Shown here piece after piece: positions 34,240-43,753 of a DNA stretch of 64,000 nt. Source of the DNA: Halobacillus yeomjeoni (lineage in GTDB: Bacteria > Bacillota > Bacilli > Bacillales > Halobacillaceae). Every line of letters begins with the position of its first letter. Position 1 is the stretch's first letter. The stretch spans positions 397,104-461,103 of the forward strand of contig NZ_JAIVAI010000002.1 in the NCBI RefSeq assembly GCF_020171525.1, written 5' to 3'. The notes beneath the pieces were generated by a model. That model was not told where the DNA came from and did not search any database. It worked only from the letters and a program-made list of their open reading frames with translations. The position numbers were made by a program, and so were the translations under genes.

Positions 34240-34671
34240 TTAATCTATTTGTTTCACATTGTTTTGCACTTTATTTAACAGTTCTGATAAAACCGTCCGT
34301 TCTTCTTCAGAAAAGCCGTTAAAGACTTTTGATATGAAACTTTCTTTTTCAGTACAATAACACTCGATTTTCCTCCGCCCTTCCGTTGTCAACTGAACGA
34401 AGGTTACCCGGTTATCTTCAGGGTTTCTGCGACGGGAAATGATCTCTTTCTCTTCCAGCTGTTTCAAGTGCCTGGTTACCGCAGCACCATCAATATTCAC
34501 TTGCTGCTTCAGTGCAGTCTGTGTAATCTCATCCACTTTCATCAACTTGTGCAGAATTTCCAAACGCGATTGACTGATTCCTGTACAGCGTTCGAATTTC
34601 GGACTCATCTGCTTATATATTTCATTCAGCTGCAGGATGATCTTCTGTTCCTGATCGTAGAATTCCGTCAT
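34240..34671 (-). CDS. MarR-family transcriptional regulator
   Basis: The 143-residue winged-helix protein has ITQTALKQQVNIDGAAVTRHL as recognition helix (about 45-65), then LEEKEIISRRRNPEDNRVTFVQLT as wing (about 67-90), both typical of MarR. AAAGGGGGATTTG precedes the ATG at 34671; an in-frame ATG at 34707 would place the start inside the operator region. It leads the operon with the nitroreductase and probably represses it and itself through the palindromes upstream. Confidence 0.88.
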   Translation of the reverse strand: MTEFYDQEQKIILQLNEIYKQMSPKFERCTGISQSRLEILHKLMKVDEITQTALKQQVNIDGAAVTRHLKQLEEKEIISRRRNPEDNRVTFVQLTTEGRRKIECYCTEKESFISKVFNGFSEEERTVLSELLNKVQNNVKQID

Positions 34672-34690
34672 CAAATCCCCCTTTTCTATC

Positions 34691-34722
34691 AATGATTGAC
34701 GCATCAATCATTGACCCGTCAA
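34691..34722. promoter_or_regulatory. MarR operator: two adjoining palindromes
   Basis: AATGATTGA, four bases, TCAATCATT (34691-34712) is a perfect 9+4+9 palindrome. It adjoins TTGAC-CC-GTCAA (34711-34722). Both lie between the -10 box and the ribosome site, so binding would block transcription. Confidence 0.7.
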
Positions 34723-34724
34723 CT

Positions 34725-34753
34725 AATATAGTAGATTTGAGTTTTCACGTCAA
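34725..34753 (-). promoter_or_regulatory. Promoter of the MarR-nitroreductase operon
   Basis: On the minus strand TTGACG (34748-34753), 17 bases, then TATATT (34725-34730). Confidence 0.75.
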
Positions 34754-34905
34754 AGGATTGGTTTTATCCCTTCTTAAGCTGAGAGTCAATTAATTAGAAG
34801 CGTAGAGGTTGAGTTGAAGCACCTTATGCACGGTTCAAGCTATTTCCTATCCTCTGTGATACCATAATGAAGTTAAAAGTTTGAAACAGAAATGGAGCAT
34901 CAATC

Positions 34906-36321
34906 ATGGTACAACAAGCCAGACGAGGCTATACCTTGTTCATCAGCATATACGTCATCATGTATTTTATTGTCTCTTTCACAGAAGGAGAAACATTGTC
35001 GACCACCCTTTCTTTATTTGGTCTCGCAGCTTTTTTGATCGGGTACGTTTTCCTCCCAGTCAAACAGGCATCGATATCGTTGTTACTGCTCGCCATCGCT
35101 TTGATTGTTCATGCATCCGCAGGTACGTCGCTCATAGAAGCGAGTGTCTCCGGCTTCACGATCATGAGCGGACTGATTGCACTATTATTGATCGTACCTA
35201 CGATCAGCTGGGTGTTGGAAGAAAAACCGTACATCAAATCCGTCATCAACTTCGCGCAGAATCTGCTTGATACGAGCCGGAAATTTTACTTCGGGATGAT
35301 GGTCATCACTCAAATCATCTCCTACTTTCTATTGTTCGGTTCGATTCCTATGGTCTACGGGATGATCAACGATTTTTTAAGCAATCAAAAAGGAGAAGTA
35401 TGGGAGAACTATAAAGGAACAGCCTTACTGCGGGCGTTTTCCTTAACGACGATGTGGGTCGTGAGTATCCCGAGTTTCATCTTCGCCGTCCAGGCGCTTG
35501 ATGCATCGTTATCTTTAGCGATCTTACAAGGGTTTTTCATATCCTTTGCCGGCATCCTGTTATCGGTCGTGTTCTCTCACTATCAAGAACGCCATTATGG
35601 AGTCGATCTTACAGCAGGTATCCAGGAGGAGCTCGCTAGAATTGAAGATGAGAAAAAGCAGGCTGCAGCAGGGAACCGCGAGGCAGTCGAGTTTGTCATT
35701 CTATTTGTCACCTTGTTCGGTTCCATCTTTCTTCTCAATGCGTTTTGGGACGTCCAGCTGCTGCTCATCATTCCTATCGTCATCGTCGCGTGGGTCCTCC
35801 TCTACTTTATCGTCCGTAAGAGGATTAGCGCAGTCAAAGACCACGGAAAAATATATATCACTAAAAATATCCCGGACAAAGCGCAGCAGTTCTCGATTCT
35901 ATTGGCAGCCGGATTTTTAATCGATGCCGTGAACCAATCAGGATATGGGGAATATATCATTGATGGTCTCTTTTATATTACGGATGCCGTCCCTTTCTTG
36001 AATTTCCTATGGGTCCTCCCTTTCGTCGTCATCCTATTAGGTTTTATCGGCCTTGGTCCATTGACGGTGATCGTCCTCGTATCAGGGATTTTACAAGGGA
36101 TCGATCTGCCTTACCCACCGGAAATCGTCGTCCTCGGCATCACATCCGGCAGTGTCATATCGATCATGCTATCACCGTTGATTTTACCATCGATCATCTT
36201 AAGTTCTGTGAACCGTCTCAGCATCATCAAGAACGGTTTGTTATTCAACTTCAAGTACGCCATTGCTTTTTATGTGATGGTACAGATTTATCTGCAGCTG
36301 TTTGTGCTGTTTTTCTTATAA
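34906..36321 (+). CDS. Multi-pass membrane protein of unknown function
   Basis: The 471-residue protein has about 12-13 hydrophobic segments, broken by a charged cytoplasmic loop (about 225-260, EELARIEDEKKQAAAG). The pattern of two halves with GLGPLTVIVLVSGI near the C-terminal half recalls ion-transporter (DctM/CitM-like) folds, but I cannot place it in a family. TGGAGC lies before the ATG. The gene stands alone with its own terminator. A transporter is the most likely kind of function; substrate unknown. Confidence 0.7.
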   Translation: MVQQARRGYTLFISIYVIMYFIVSFTEGETLSTTLSLFGLAAFLIGYVFLPVKQASISLLLLAIALIVHASAGTSLIEASVSGFTIMSGLIALLLIVPTISWVLEEKPYIKSVINFAQNLLDTSRKFYFGMMVITQIISYFLLFGSIPMVYGMINDFLSNQKGEVWENYKGTALLRAFSLTTMWVVSIPSFIFAVQALDASLSLAILQGFFISFAGILLSVVFSHYQERHYGVDLTAGIQEELARIEDEKKQAAAGNREAVEFVILFVTLFGSIFLLNAFWDVQLLLIIPIVIVAWVLLYFIVRKRISAVKDHGKIYITKNIPDKAQQFSILLAAGFLIDAVNQSGYGEYIIDGLFYITDAVPFLNFLWVLPFVVILLGFIGLGPLTVIVLVSGILQGIDLPYPPEIVVLGITSGSVISIMLSPLILPSIILSSVNRLSIIKNGLLFNFKYAIAFYVMVQIYLQLFVLFFL

Positions 36322-36325
36322 GCGA

Positions 36326-36363
36326 AAAAAAAAGGTGAACCTGCCATAGGTTCACCTTTTTTA
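36326..36363 (+). terminator. Terminator of the 34906 gene
   Basis: AAAAGGTGAACCT pairs with AGGTTCACCTTTT (5-base loop) and is followed by TTTT. Confidence 0.95.
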
Positions 36364-36390
36364 TTCGCTCTATTTTAATTGATTTTTAAA

Positions 36391-36499
36391 CCGCCCCAGG
36401 AGTCTCGCCATTCTAAAAGTCAGCCTCATACAAAGCCCGGGTCGAAAAGAGCTGATACGAGTTCACCTGTGAAATAACAACACCAAGTAAAAGAGCGCC
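36391..36499. repeat. Remnant of the MITE-like element, copy D
   Basis: CCAGGAGTCTCGCCATTCTAAAAG joins a tail with CCTCATACAAA and GTGAAATAACAACACCAAG that matches the right-hand part of the element at 2825-3191 (positions about 3101-3180). The core between the arms is deleted and the final inverted repeat is eroded. Confidence 0.65.
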
Positions 36500-36555
36500 T
36501 TTTTATTATCAAAGTCTTTCATCTTCAAATCCAGTCTATAAAATCAAACTTTAAG

Positions 36556-36584
36556 TTGTCACAAATGCTAAATAATGATACATT
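36556..36584 (+). promoter_or_regulatory. Promoter of ppsR-ppdK
   Basis: TTGTCA (36556-36561), 17 bases, TACATT (36579-36584). It would give a leader of about 135 bases containing two CcpN-like boxes. Confidence 0.6.
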
Positions 36585-36595
36585 CTAATAAATAG

Positions 36596-36637
36596 TATGA
36601 CATAATACGCTATTAAAAATTAATAGTATGACACATT
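36596..36637 (+). promoter_or_regulatory. Two CcpN-like operator boxes
   Basis: TATGACATAAT (36596-36606) and TATGACACATT (36627-36637) each match 10 of 11 positions of the CcpN consensus TRTGHYATAYW, as I remember it. Both share the longer direct repeat AATAGTATGACA. CcpN represses gluconeogenic genes in B. subtilis; ppdK is gluconeogenic, so the assignment is plausible but inferred. Confidence 0.5.
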
Positions 36638-36725
36638 AAAACAGCAGACCATGCGGACAGAAAACCTATATCAGGCCTTACCTGCCTCGGCTGCTCTTAA
36701 TAATCTTAAGATAGGGAGATGAATA

Positions 36726-37544
36726 GTGACGAATAAAGAAACGGTATATGTCGTGTCAGACTCTGTCGGGGAAACAGCAGAATTAATGGTAAAAGCTGTC
36801 GCGAGTCAATTTTTCGGGCAGGAAGTTGAAATCAAGCACTTTTCCTATGTCGAAGACAAACAGGACATTACGAATGTCATCACGATGTCCAAATACAGCC
36901 TTTCCATCATCGCTTACACCATCGTCGTTCCAGAGCTTAAGCATTATCTCGATCAAAAAGCTGCAGAAGAAGGCGTAATCGCAGTCGACTTGATGCACCC
37001 GCTGATGAATGCATTCACTCAAAAATTCAACATGGAACCGAATCGTCAGCCGGGCCAGATGAGGAAGTTGGATGAGAACTATTTCAAACGAGTAGAAGCC
37101 ATCGAGTTTGCCGTGAAATATGATGACGGCCAGGAAGTACGGGGGTTAAAGCAGGCGGACATCGTCCTCGTCGGGATTTCACGGACATCAAAGACCCCTC
37201 TTTCCATGTACTTAGCAAACAAGACGTTCAAGGTGGCCAACGTCCCCCTCATACCGGAGATCCAACCTCCTAAAGAGCTTTTCTCGATACCCAGGAAAAA
37301 GTGTGTCGGGTTGATCATATCACCTGAGAAACTGTACGAAATACGAACAGAACGATTGAAAAGTCTGGGATTAACAAGTTCCGCCAATTATGCTTCATTA
37401 GATCGAATCCTTGAAGAATTAACGTGTGCTGAAAACATTATGAAAAAAATCGGATGTCCCATCATTGATGTGTCCAATAAGGCCATTGAAGAGACAGCCG
37501 ATCAAATATTAGCCATATTTAATAAAAGGGAGAGCTTTGCATAA
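36726..37544 (+). CDS. ppsR: Pyruvate, phosphate dikinase regulatory protein (kinase/phosphorylase)
   Basis: The 272-residue DUF299-family protein opens VYVVSDSVGETAELMVKA (residues 8-25). It has the P-loop-like VLVGISRTSKTPLSMYLA (about 147-164) and VGLIISPEKLYEIRTERL (about 198-215). It switches PpdK off and on by ADP-dependent phosphorylation and Pi-dependent dephosphorylation of a Thr next to the catalytic His. The start is GTG behind AGGGAGAT. Its stop codon overlaps the ATG of ppdK (TAATG), so the two are translationally coupled. Confidence 0.93.
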   Translation: MTNKETVYVVSDSVGETAELMVKAVASQFFGQEVEIKHFSYVEDKQDITNVITMSKYSLSIIAYTIVVPELKHYLDQKAAEEGVIAVDLMHPLMNAFTQKFNMEPNRQPGQMRKLDENYFKRVEAIEFAVKYDDGQEVRGLKQADIVLVGISRTSKTPLSMYLANKTFKVANVPLIPEIQPPKELFSIPRKKCVGLIISPEKLYEIRTERLKSLGLTSSANYASLDRILEELTCAENIMKKIGCPIIDVSNKAIEETADQILAIFNKRESFA

Positions 37545-40219
37545 TGGATAACCAATTCGTTTTCATGTTTGACCAATCAGGTAGCAGTAAGAAAGAACTT
37601 TTAGGCGGAAAAGGTGCGAACCTTGCCGAAATGACCAAAATCGGATTACCAGTACCCTATGGCTTTACGATTACGACCGCTGCTTGTAATGCCTATTACG
37701 ATGCAGGACAGAAGATTCCCGCTGAAGCCGAAACTCAAGTGTTGGAAGCCCTTCAAAAATTAGAAGAGAAAACAGGTAAAGAGCTTGGGAATCCTTCCAA
37801 CCCACTCCTCGTATCTGTCCGTTCAGGTGCCGTCCATTCCATGCCCGGGATGATGGATACCGTTTTGAACCTCGGAATGAACGACGAAACCGTCAAAGGG
37901 ATGGCGGAACTGACCAACAATCCCCGCTTCGCTTATGATTCCTACCGCCGTTTCATTCAGATGTTCAGTGATGTCGTCCTTGATGTAGACAACTATCACT
38001 TTGAGCATCAGTTAGAAACGATCCGCGAAGAAAAAGGCTACCATTCTGATACAGAAATCACAGCCGAAGAATGGAAACATGTGATTGAGGAATTCAAGAA
38101 GATCGTTCTTACAAATGCAGAAAGAAGTTTCCCGGAGGATCCAAAGGAACAGTTATTCCTTACCATCAATGCCGTGTTCGATTCATGGAACAACCAGCGC
38201 GCACGTCTTTACCGACGCCTTAACAATATCCCTGGCCACCTCGGTACAGCGGTAAACATACAAAGCATGGTGTTCGGTAATATGGGGGATGACTCTGGCA
38301 CGGGTGTCGCTTTCACCCGCAACCCATCCACCGGTGAGGCGAAACTTTACGGAGAATATTTGATCAACGCCCAAGGAGAAGACGTTGTCGCAGGGATCCG
38401 TACGCCACAGCCGATCTCCAGACTCCAGGAAGACATGCCCGATGTCTATCAGCAGCTAGTGGAGACGTGTGATTTACTGGAAAGTCACTACAAGGATATG
38501 CAGGATATTGAATTCACAGTGGAACGAGGGAAACTATTCATCCTTCAGACACGTACTGGGAAACGAACAGCTCAAGCAGCGATTCGTATTGCGGTTGAAT
38601 TAGTGAAAGAAGAAATCATGGATCAACGAGAAGCCCTTTTACGTGTCGATCCCGACCAGCTCAACCAGCTGCTCCATCACCGTATCGACCCTGACCATCA
38701 AATGACGCAGCTGGCGAAAGGACTTCCAGCTTCTCCGGGAGCCGCCACAGGCGAGGTCGTCTTTGATGCAGATGAAGCCGAAGAATTATCCAAAGCAGGT
38801 AAAAAGGTCATTCTTGTCCGTCCGGAAACTACACCGGATGATATACACGGAATCGTAGCATCCCAAGCTACGGTTACGAGCCGCGGTGGAATGACGAGCC
38901 ACGCCGCCGTCGTCGCCAGAGGTATGGGGAAAGCCTGTATCTGCGGGTGTGAATCATTAAAAATTCATTTAGAAGCGAAACAATTCAACGTAGGTTCTAC
39001 AGTCGTCAATCAAGGCGATGTAATTACCATCGATGGTTCATCCGGTCAGATTTTCCTTGGCGAAATTCCGATGATTGAACCTGAACTGTCCGATGAATTC
39101 CAACTGCTGCTCCGCTGGGCAGATGAAGAAACGAAAATGGGTGTAAGAGCGAATGCCGATAATGCGACGGACGCACAAAAAGCTCTGGAATTCGGAGCTG
39201 GCGGCATCGGACTCTGCCGCACCGAGCATATGTTCATGGATGCCTCCCGTATCCCGACGGTTCAACAGATGATTCTTTCTGAAACGATCGAAGAACGAAA
39301 AGAAGCTCTTGAAGAGCTTCTGCCGATGCAGCAGCAGGATTTTGAAGAAATCTTCGAAACGATGCAGGGATACCCGATCACTGTACGTCTGTTGGATCCA
39401 CCGCTGCATGAGTTTTTGCCGGACAAAGAAGAACTGTTGGTTGCGGTGACCAAGCTGCAGATTACCAACCCGGACTCAGAAGAATTAAAAGAAAAACAGA
39501 ACCTTTTACGGAAAGTCCGTATATTAGAAGAAGCGAACCCGATGCTGGGTCATCGCGGCTGCCGCCTCGGAATGCTTCATCCAGAAATATACGAAATGCA
39601 GGTCATGGCCATCTTCCAAGCCATGTCCAACGTCATGAAGAAAGGAATCGAAGTGAAGCCGGAAATCATGATTCCTTTGGTCAGCCATGTGAATGAATTG
39701 AAAGATATGCGTCAATTAGTCGTCCGTGTCGGTGAACAACTGCAGGCAGAAACAGGTCAACAATTTGACTACCTGGTGGGGACCATGATCGAAACCCCAC
39801 GTGCCGCACTGACGGCCGACAAAATTGCAGAAGAAGCAGACTTCTTCTCTTTCGGAACGAACGACCTGACTCAAACTACCTTCGGATTCAGCCGGGATGA
39901 TGCAGAAGGTAAGTTCCTTCAGCATTATGTGGAAAGCGAAGTACTACCGAAAAACCCATTCGTTTCATTAGATCAGGAAGGTGTCGGCAAACTGGTAGAG
40001 AGTGGCGTGAAGCTTGGCAGAGACACGAAACCTGAATTGAAAACAGGTATTTGTGGAGAACATGGTGGAGAAAAAGAATCCATCCAATTCTGCTTCGATC
40101 TTGGCATGGATTATGTCAGCTGCTCCCCATTCCGCGTGCCTTCTGCAAGACTTGCAGCAGCTCAAGCTACCATTCGTCATGAGCGCACGCACGGTATAAA
40201 AGAACCTCAATACAGTTAA
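37544..40219 (+). CDS. ppdK: Pyruvate, phosphate dikinase
   Basis: The 891-residue protein contains the N-terminal ATP-grasp domain (KELLGGKGANLAEMTKIGLP, residues 17-36; SVRSGAVHSMPGMMDTVLNL, 91-110), the swivelling phosphohistidine domain with GGMTSHAAVVARGMGKACI (catalytic His453; Thr451 is the regulatory site), and the C-terminal PEP/pyruvate barrel (GIGLCRTEHMF, GTNDLTQTTFG, and Cys in KTGICGEHGG). It interconverts pyruvate + ATP + Pi and PEP + AMP + PPi. With aceBA and the upstream CcpN-like boxes, a gluconeogenic direction is likely. Confidence 0.97.
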   Translation: MDNQFVFMFDQSGSSKKELLGGKGANLAEMTKIGLPVPYGFTITTAACNAYYDAGQKIPAEAETQVLEALQKLEEKTGKELGNPSNPLLVSVRSGAVHSMPGMMDTVLNLGMNDETVKGMAELTNNPRFAYDSYRRFIQMFSDVVLDVDNYHFEHQLETIREEKGYHSDTEITAEEWKHVIEEFKKIVLTNAERSFPEDPKEQLFLTINAVFDSWNNQRARLYRRLNNIPGHLGTAVNIQSMVFGNMGDDSGTGVAFTRNPSTGEAKLYGEYLINAQGEDVVAGIRTPQPISRLQEDMPDVYQQLVETCDLLESHYKDMQDIEFTVERGKLFILQTRTGKRTAQAAIRIAVELVKEEIMDQREALLRVDPDQLNQLLHHRIDPDHQMTQLAKGLPASPGAATGEVVFDADEAEELSKAGKKVILVRPETTPDDIHGIVASQATVTSRGGMTSHAAVVARGMGKACICGCESLKIHLEAKQFNVGSTVVNQGDVITIDGSSGQIFLGEIPMIEPELSDEFQLLLRWADEETKMGVRANADNATDAQKALEFGAGGIGLCRTEHMFMDASRIPTVQQMILSETIEERKEALEELLPMQQQDFEEIFETMQGYPITVRLLDPPLHEFLPDKEELLVAVTKLQITNPDSEELKEKQNLLRKVRILEEANPMLGHRGCRLGMLHPEIYEMQVMAIFQAMSNVMKKGIEVKPEIMIPLVSHVNELKDMRQLVVRVGEQLQAETGQQFDYLVGTMIETPRAALTADKIAEEADFFSFGTNDLTQTTFGFSRDDAEGKFLQHYVESEVLPKNPFVSLDQEGVGKLVESGVKLGRDTKPELKTGICGEHGGEKESIQFCFDLGMDYVSCSPFRVPSARLAAAQATIRHERTHGIKEPQYS

Positions 40220-40242
40220 AGACACGATTGATTTAAATAAAT

Positions 40243-40285
40243 TAAAAAGAACTCTAAACAGAATCCTGTTTAGAGTTCTTTTTCG
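40243..40285 (+). terminator. Terminator of ppsR-ppdK
   Basis: AAAAAGAACTCTAAACAG pairs with its complement around a 4-base loop, followed by T residues. Confidence 0.95.
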
Positions 40286-40303
40286 TTTAGATATACAGCT
40301 AAA

Positions 40304-40348
40304 AAGAAGGTCTCGATCACCAGCAAGTGTGATGATCGAGACCTTCTC
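40304..40348 (-). terminator. Terminator of gbsA-betA
   Basis: AGAAGGTCTCGATCA pairs with TGATCGAGACCTTCT; the minus strand continues TTTTT. It lies 12 bases past the betA stop. Confidence 0.95.
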
Positions 40349-40359
40349 GAATTTACTAG

Positions 40360-42048
40360 TTATTTAGATTTGGAAGCTGTACCTGCATCAGCCGGGTGTA
40401 CACCATGACGATAGAAATCAGCATCGATCGGATCAAGAGGCTTACGGCCAAGGATAAGATCCGCCGCTTTTTCCGCCAACATCAATACAGGTGCATGAAT
40501 GTTTCCGTTTGTCACGTATGGCATCGCGGATGCGTCAACGACACGCAGATTTTCGACACCGTGAACTTTCATCGTATCTGGATCTACAACAGCCATAGGA
40601 TCTGATTCTGGTCCCATTTTCGCTGTACAAGACGGGTGAAGAGCTGTCTCCGCATCTTCTTTGACCCAATCAAGGATTTCTTCGTCTGTCTGTACAGTAG
40701 GTCCAGGTGAAATCTCTCCAGCATTGTATTGTTTCATCGCTGGTTGATTCATGATTTCACGAGTGATACGGATTGCTTCGACCCACTCACGCTTGTCCTG
40801 TTCTGTTGATAGATAGTTGTACACCATGCTCGGGTGCTGCTTCGGATCTTTCGATTTGATCTTCAATGATCCTCGCGCATCGGAGTACATCGGTCCGATG
40901 TGGACTTGGAAACCATGATCGGTCGGCGCTTTCTGTCCATCATAACGTACCGCTACCGGAAGGAAGTGGAACATCAAGTTCGGGTAGTCCACGTCTTCGT
41001 TGGAACGGACAAACCCTCCACCTTCGAAGTGGTTGGTCGCTGCAGGACCTGTGCGTCCAAGCATCCACTGCAGGCCGATCCAAGGCATGCGGCGCTTCTG
41101 AAGGTTCGGCTGTTCGGAAACCGGTACCGGGCATGCATGTTGAACGTATACTTCAAGGTGATCCTGAAGGTTTTCCCCTACACCTGGAAGGTCGACGATC
41201 GGGTCAACACCAACAGACTTAAGGTGTTCCGCATCACCGATACCTGATAGTTGAAGAAGCTGAGGCGTGTTGATCGCACCACCTGATAGGATGATTTCAT
41301 CCGCTTCGACTTGATGCATTTTTCCGTTTCGCTTATACGTCAATCCTTTTGCTTTTGTACCTTCGAAATCGATGTTCGTAACGAAAGCACGCGTCTTCAC
41401 CGTCAAGTTCTCGCGGTCCATGACCGGATGCAGATAAGCACGTGATGCAGACAAACGCTGCCCTTTGTAAACATGCTTATCAAACGGCCCGAACCCTTCT
41501 TGACGGAATCCGTTTACGTCCGGGGTACGGTTGTATCCAGCTTCTACAGCTGAGTCGAAGAATGCCTGGAATAGTGGGTTTTTAGCTGGTCCACGTTCGA
41601 GCTTGATAGGGCCATCGTGACCGCGTAGATCATCATCAGGTGATCCAAGCGCATTCTCCAGACGCTTGAAGTATGGAAGGCAGTGTTTCCAATCCCAGTT
41701 TTCCATACCCGGATCGCCTCCCCAACGGTTATAATCCATCGGGTTACCACGCTGATAAATCATTCCGTTGATGGAACTGGAACCTCCAAGAACCTTACCA
41801 CGGGCATGCGCAATACGGCGTCCATTCATGTAAGGCTCTGGATCGGACTCATACTGCCAGTCGTATAGATTTTTGCCTGAAGGGAACGGCAGAGCTGCCG
41901 GCATTTGGATAAGCAAGTCCCAAGAATAATCGCTGCGTCCAGCCTCCAGGATGAGTACACTTTTCGTTCCATCTTCACTTAGACGGTTACCGAGTACAGA
42001 ACCCGCACTACCGCCACCAACAATGACAATATCATATGATTCTTTCAT
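40360..42048 (-). CDS. betA: Choline dehydrogenase (GMC oxidoreductase)
   Basis: The 562-residue flavoprotein has the FAD dinucleotide motif [19 protein letters not shown] (residues 6-24), the GMC signature 1 block [20 protein letters not shown] (about 83-102), signature 2 [17 protein letters not shown], and the C-terminal active-site region [20 protein letters not shown]. It oxidises choline to betaine aldehyde, the first step of glycine betaine synthesis. AAGGAGG precedes the ATG. It lies downstream of gbsA on the same strand, replacing the iron-type alcohol dehydrogenase GbsB of B. subtilis. Confidence 0.95.
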   Translation of the reverse strand: MKESYDIVIVGGGSAGSVLGNRLSEDGTKSVLILEAGRSDYSWDLLIQMPAALPFPSGKNLYDWQYESDPEPYMNGRRIAHARGKVLGGSSSINGMIYQRGNPMDYNRWGGDPGMENWDWKHCLPYFKRLENALGSPDDDLRGHDGPIKLERGPAKNPLFQAFFDSAVEAGYNRTPDVNGFRQEGFGPFDKHVYKGQRLSASRAYLHPVMDRENLTVKTRAFVTNIDFEGTKAKGLTYKRNGKMHQVEADEIILSGGAINTPQLLQLSGIGDAEHLKSVGVDPIVDLPGVGENLQDHLEVYVQHACPVPVSEQPNLQKRRMPWIGLQWMLGRTGPAATNHFEGGGFVRSNEDVDYPNLMFHFLPVAVRYDGQKAPTDHGFQVHIGPMYSDARGSLKIKSKDPKQHPSMVYNYLSTEQDKREWVEAIRITREIMNQPAMKQYNAGEISPGPTVQTDEEILDWVKEDAETALHPSCTAKMGPESDPMAVVDPDTMKVHGVENLRVVDASAMPYVTNGNIHAPVLMLAEKAADLILGRKPLDPIDADFYRHGVHPADAGTASKSK

Positions 42049-42080
42049 CTTCTGTTCCTCCTTGATGCTATGTTGAAATC

Positions 42081-42114
42081 ATGAAGAAGGGTTCAGATCG
42101 TACCCCTTCTTCAT
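42081..42114. other. Intercistronic hairpin between gbsA and betA
   Basis: ATGAAGAAGGG pairs with CCCTTCTTCAT around a 12-base loop. No T tract follows on the minus strand, so it is more likely an mRNA processing or stability element than a full terminator. Confidence 0.6.
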
Positions 42115-42185
42115 TTATAAAATCTAGTTGTTGTTTATTTTCATTAACCAATTCCAGCTGCTCAGGTCTCAGCCTGAAAAATCTA

Positions 42186-43658
42186 TTAGAACCAGTTGAT
42201 CGTTTCAGGTTTCAGGTTTTGGAAAATATGCTTCGTTTCCGTATATTCTTCAATACCTGGCTTCCCTAGTTCGCGGCCGATTCCGGACTGCTTGAATCCG
42301 CCCCACGGCGCGTGTGGGAAGTAAAGGTTGAATTCATTGATCCAAACCGTACCCATACGCATTTTCGCTGCACAGCGTTCCGCTTTTGCAATATCGTTCG
42401 TAAATACGCCGCCAGCAAGTCCGTAAATAGAATCATTCGCAAGCTTGACCGCTTCTTCTTCCTTCGTGAATTTCTCCACTGTAATCACCGGACCAAAGCC
42501 TTCTTCTTGAACAATGGTCATATCTGTAGTGCAGTCAGTGAAGATGGTCGGCAGGAAGAAGAATCCTTGCTGCAATTCAGGATCTTCAGGGCGTTTGCCT
42601 CCAACAGCTAATGTTGCTCCCTCTTCAATTCCTGCTTGCACATACTTCTCTACTTTCTCTAGATGTTCAGCTGAAATCAGCGGCCCCATTTGAGTATCTT
42701 CATCAAATCCGCTTCCCAGCTTGAACTTCTTGACGCGTTCCACAAGCGCATTCACGAACTCATCGTGGATGCTCTCTTCCACAATCAGTCTTGTACCAGC
42801 GGAACAAATTTGTCCTGCGTGGAAAAAGACTCCGTTCAACGCTTGATCGACCGCCAAGTCCAAATCAGTATCAGCAAAAATGATATTCGGGTTTTTCCCG
42901 CCAAGCTCTAGTGCAAGTTTCTTCACGTTCGAGCTTGCCGCCTGCATGATTTTCTTCCCTGTAACAATTCCGCCTGTAAAGGAAATGAGGTCCACATCTT
43001 GGTTGCTGGACAACTCAGCACCAACAGTCGCACCTGAACCAAGAACTAGGTTTGCAACTCCGGCAGGTACTCCTGCTTCTTCCATCAGTTCAAATACTTT
43101 GATATGAGTAAGCGGCGTAATTTCACTAGGCTTGATAATTAGTGTGTTTCCAGTCGCAAGTGCTGGAGCCAGTTTCCAGGACGCTTGTAATAAAGGATAA
43201 TTCCAAGGTGTAATCTGACCACAAACACCCACAGGTTCGCGAACGACCTTACTGATTGAGTTCGGAATTGGTGAATCGATCAGCTCGCCGCCTTCTTTAT
43301 CCGCAAGTTCTCCATAATAACGGAACACACCCGCGATGTCCTCCATGTCTCCACGACTTTCTTCCATTGTTTTACCGGTATCCAAGGATTCCAGATGTGC
43401 AAGTTCTTCATTATCTCTCTCAATCAATTCAGCGATCTTCGTTACGATCGCTCCTCGTTCCGTTGCAGGGGTTGTCGCCCAATCCCCTTGGTCGAAAGTT
43501 TCTCTTGCTGCAGCGATGGCTGCTTTTGCATCAGATTCATCCCCTTCAGGAACCGTCGCAATGATTTCCTGATTATAAGGATTAATGATATCCCGTGTAT
43601 TTCCTGAGTTTGCATCTACCCATTTACCATTAATGTATTGTTTCAATTTCAGATCCAA
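42186..43658 (-). CDS. gbsA: Betaine-aldehyde dehydrogenase
   Basis: The aldehyde dehydrogenase has QITPWNYPLLQASWKLAPAL (about 154-173), the general-base Glu in LALELGGKNPN (about 256-266) and the catalytic Cys in FFHAGQICSAGTRL (about 284-297). With the TTG start at 43658 (GGAG 9 bases upstream) the product is 490 residues, as I recall for B. subtilis GbsA. An ATG at 43673 also fits but has no ribosome site. It oxidises betaine aldehyde to glycine betaine with NAD(P). It is the first gene of the operon with betA and is divergent from gbsR. Confidence 0.92.
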   Translation of the reverse strand: MDLKLKQYINGKWVDANSGNTRDIINPYNQEIIATVPEGDESDAKAAIAAARETFDQGDWATTPATERGAIVTKIAELIERDNEELAHLESLDTGKTMEESRGDMEDIAGVFRYYGELADKEGGELIDSPIPNSISKVVREPVGVCGQITPWNYPLLQASWKLAPALATGNTLIIKPSEITPLTHIKVFELMEEAGVPAGVANLVLGSGATVGAELSSNQDVDLISFTGGIVTGKKIMQAASSNVKKLALELGGKNPNIIFADTDLDLAVDQALNGVFFHAGQICSAGTRLIVEESIHDEFVNALVERVKKFKLGSGFDEDTQMGPLISAEHLEKVEKYVQAGIEEGATLAVGGKRPEDPELQQGFFFLPTIFTDCTTDMTIVQEEGFGPVITVEKFTKEEEAVKLANDSIYGLAGGVFTNDIAKAERCAAKMRMGTVWINEFNLYFPHAPWGGFKQSGIGRELGKPGIEEYTETKHIFQNLKPETINWF

Positions 43659-43671
43659 GTTTATCAACTCC

Positions 43672-43713
43672 ATTTTTGAAGTGTTTTTATGTGAATAATT
43701 TTTGAAGTGTTTT
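43672..43713 (-). repeat. Paired direct repeats in the gbsA leader
   Basis: ATTTTTGAAGTGTTTT occurs at 43672-43687 and again at 43698-43713, 26 bases apart (plus-strand reading). They lie in the transcribed leader between the promoter and the start codon, a position suited to a GbsR roadblock. Confidence 0.6.
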
Positions 43714-43753
43714 GTTCGAATTAAGTTTATTAAATTTTTATTTAACAATTTTA

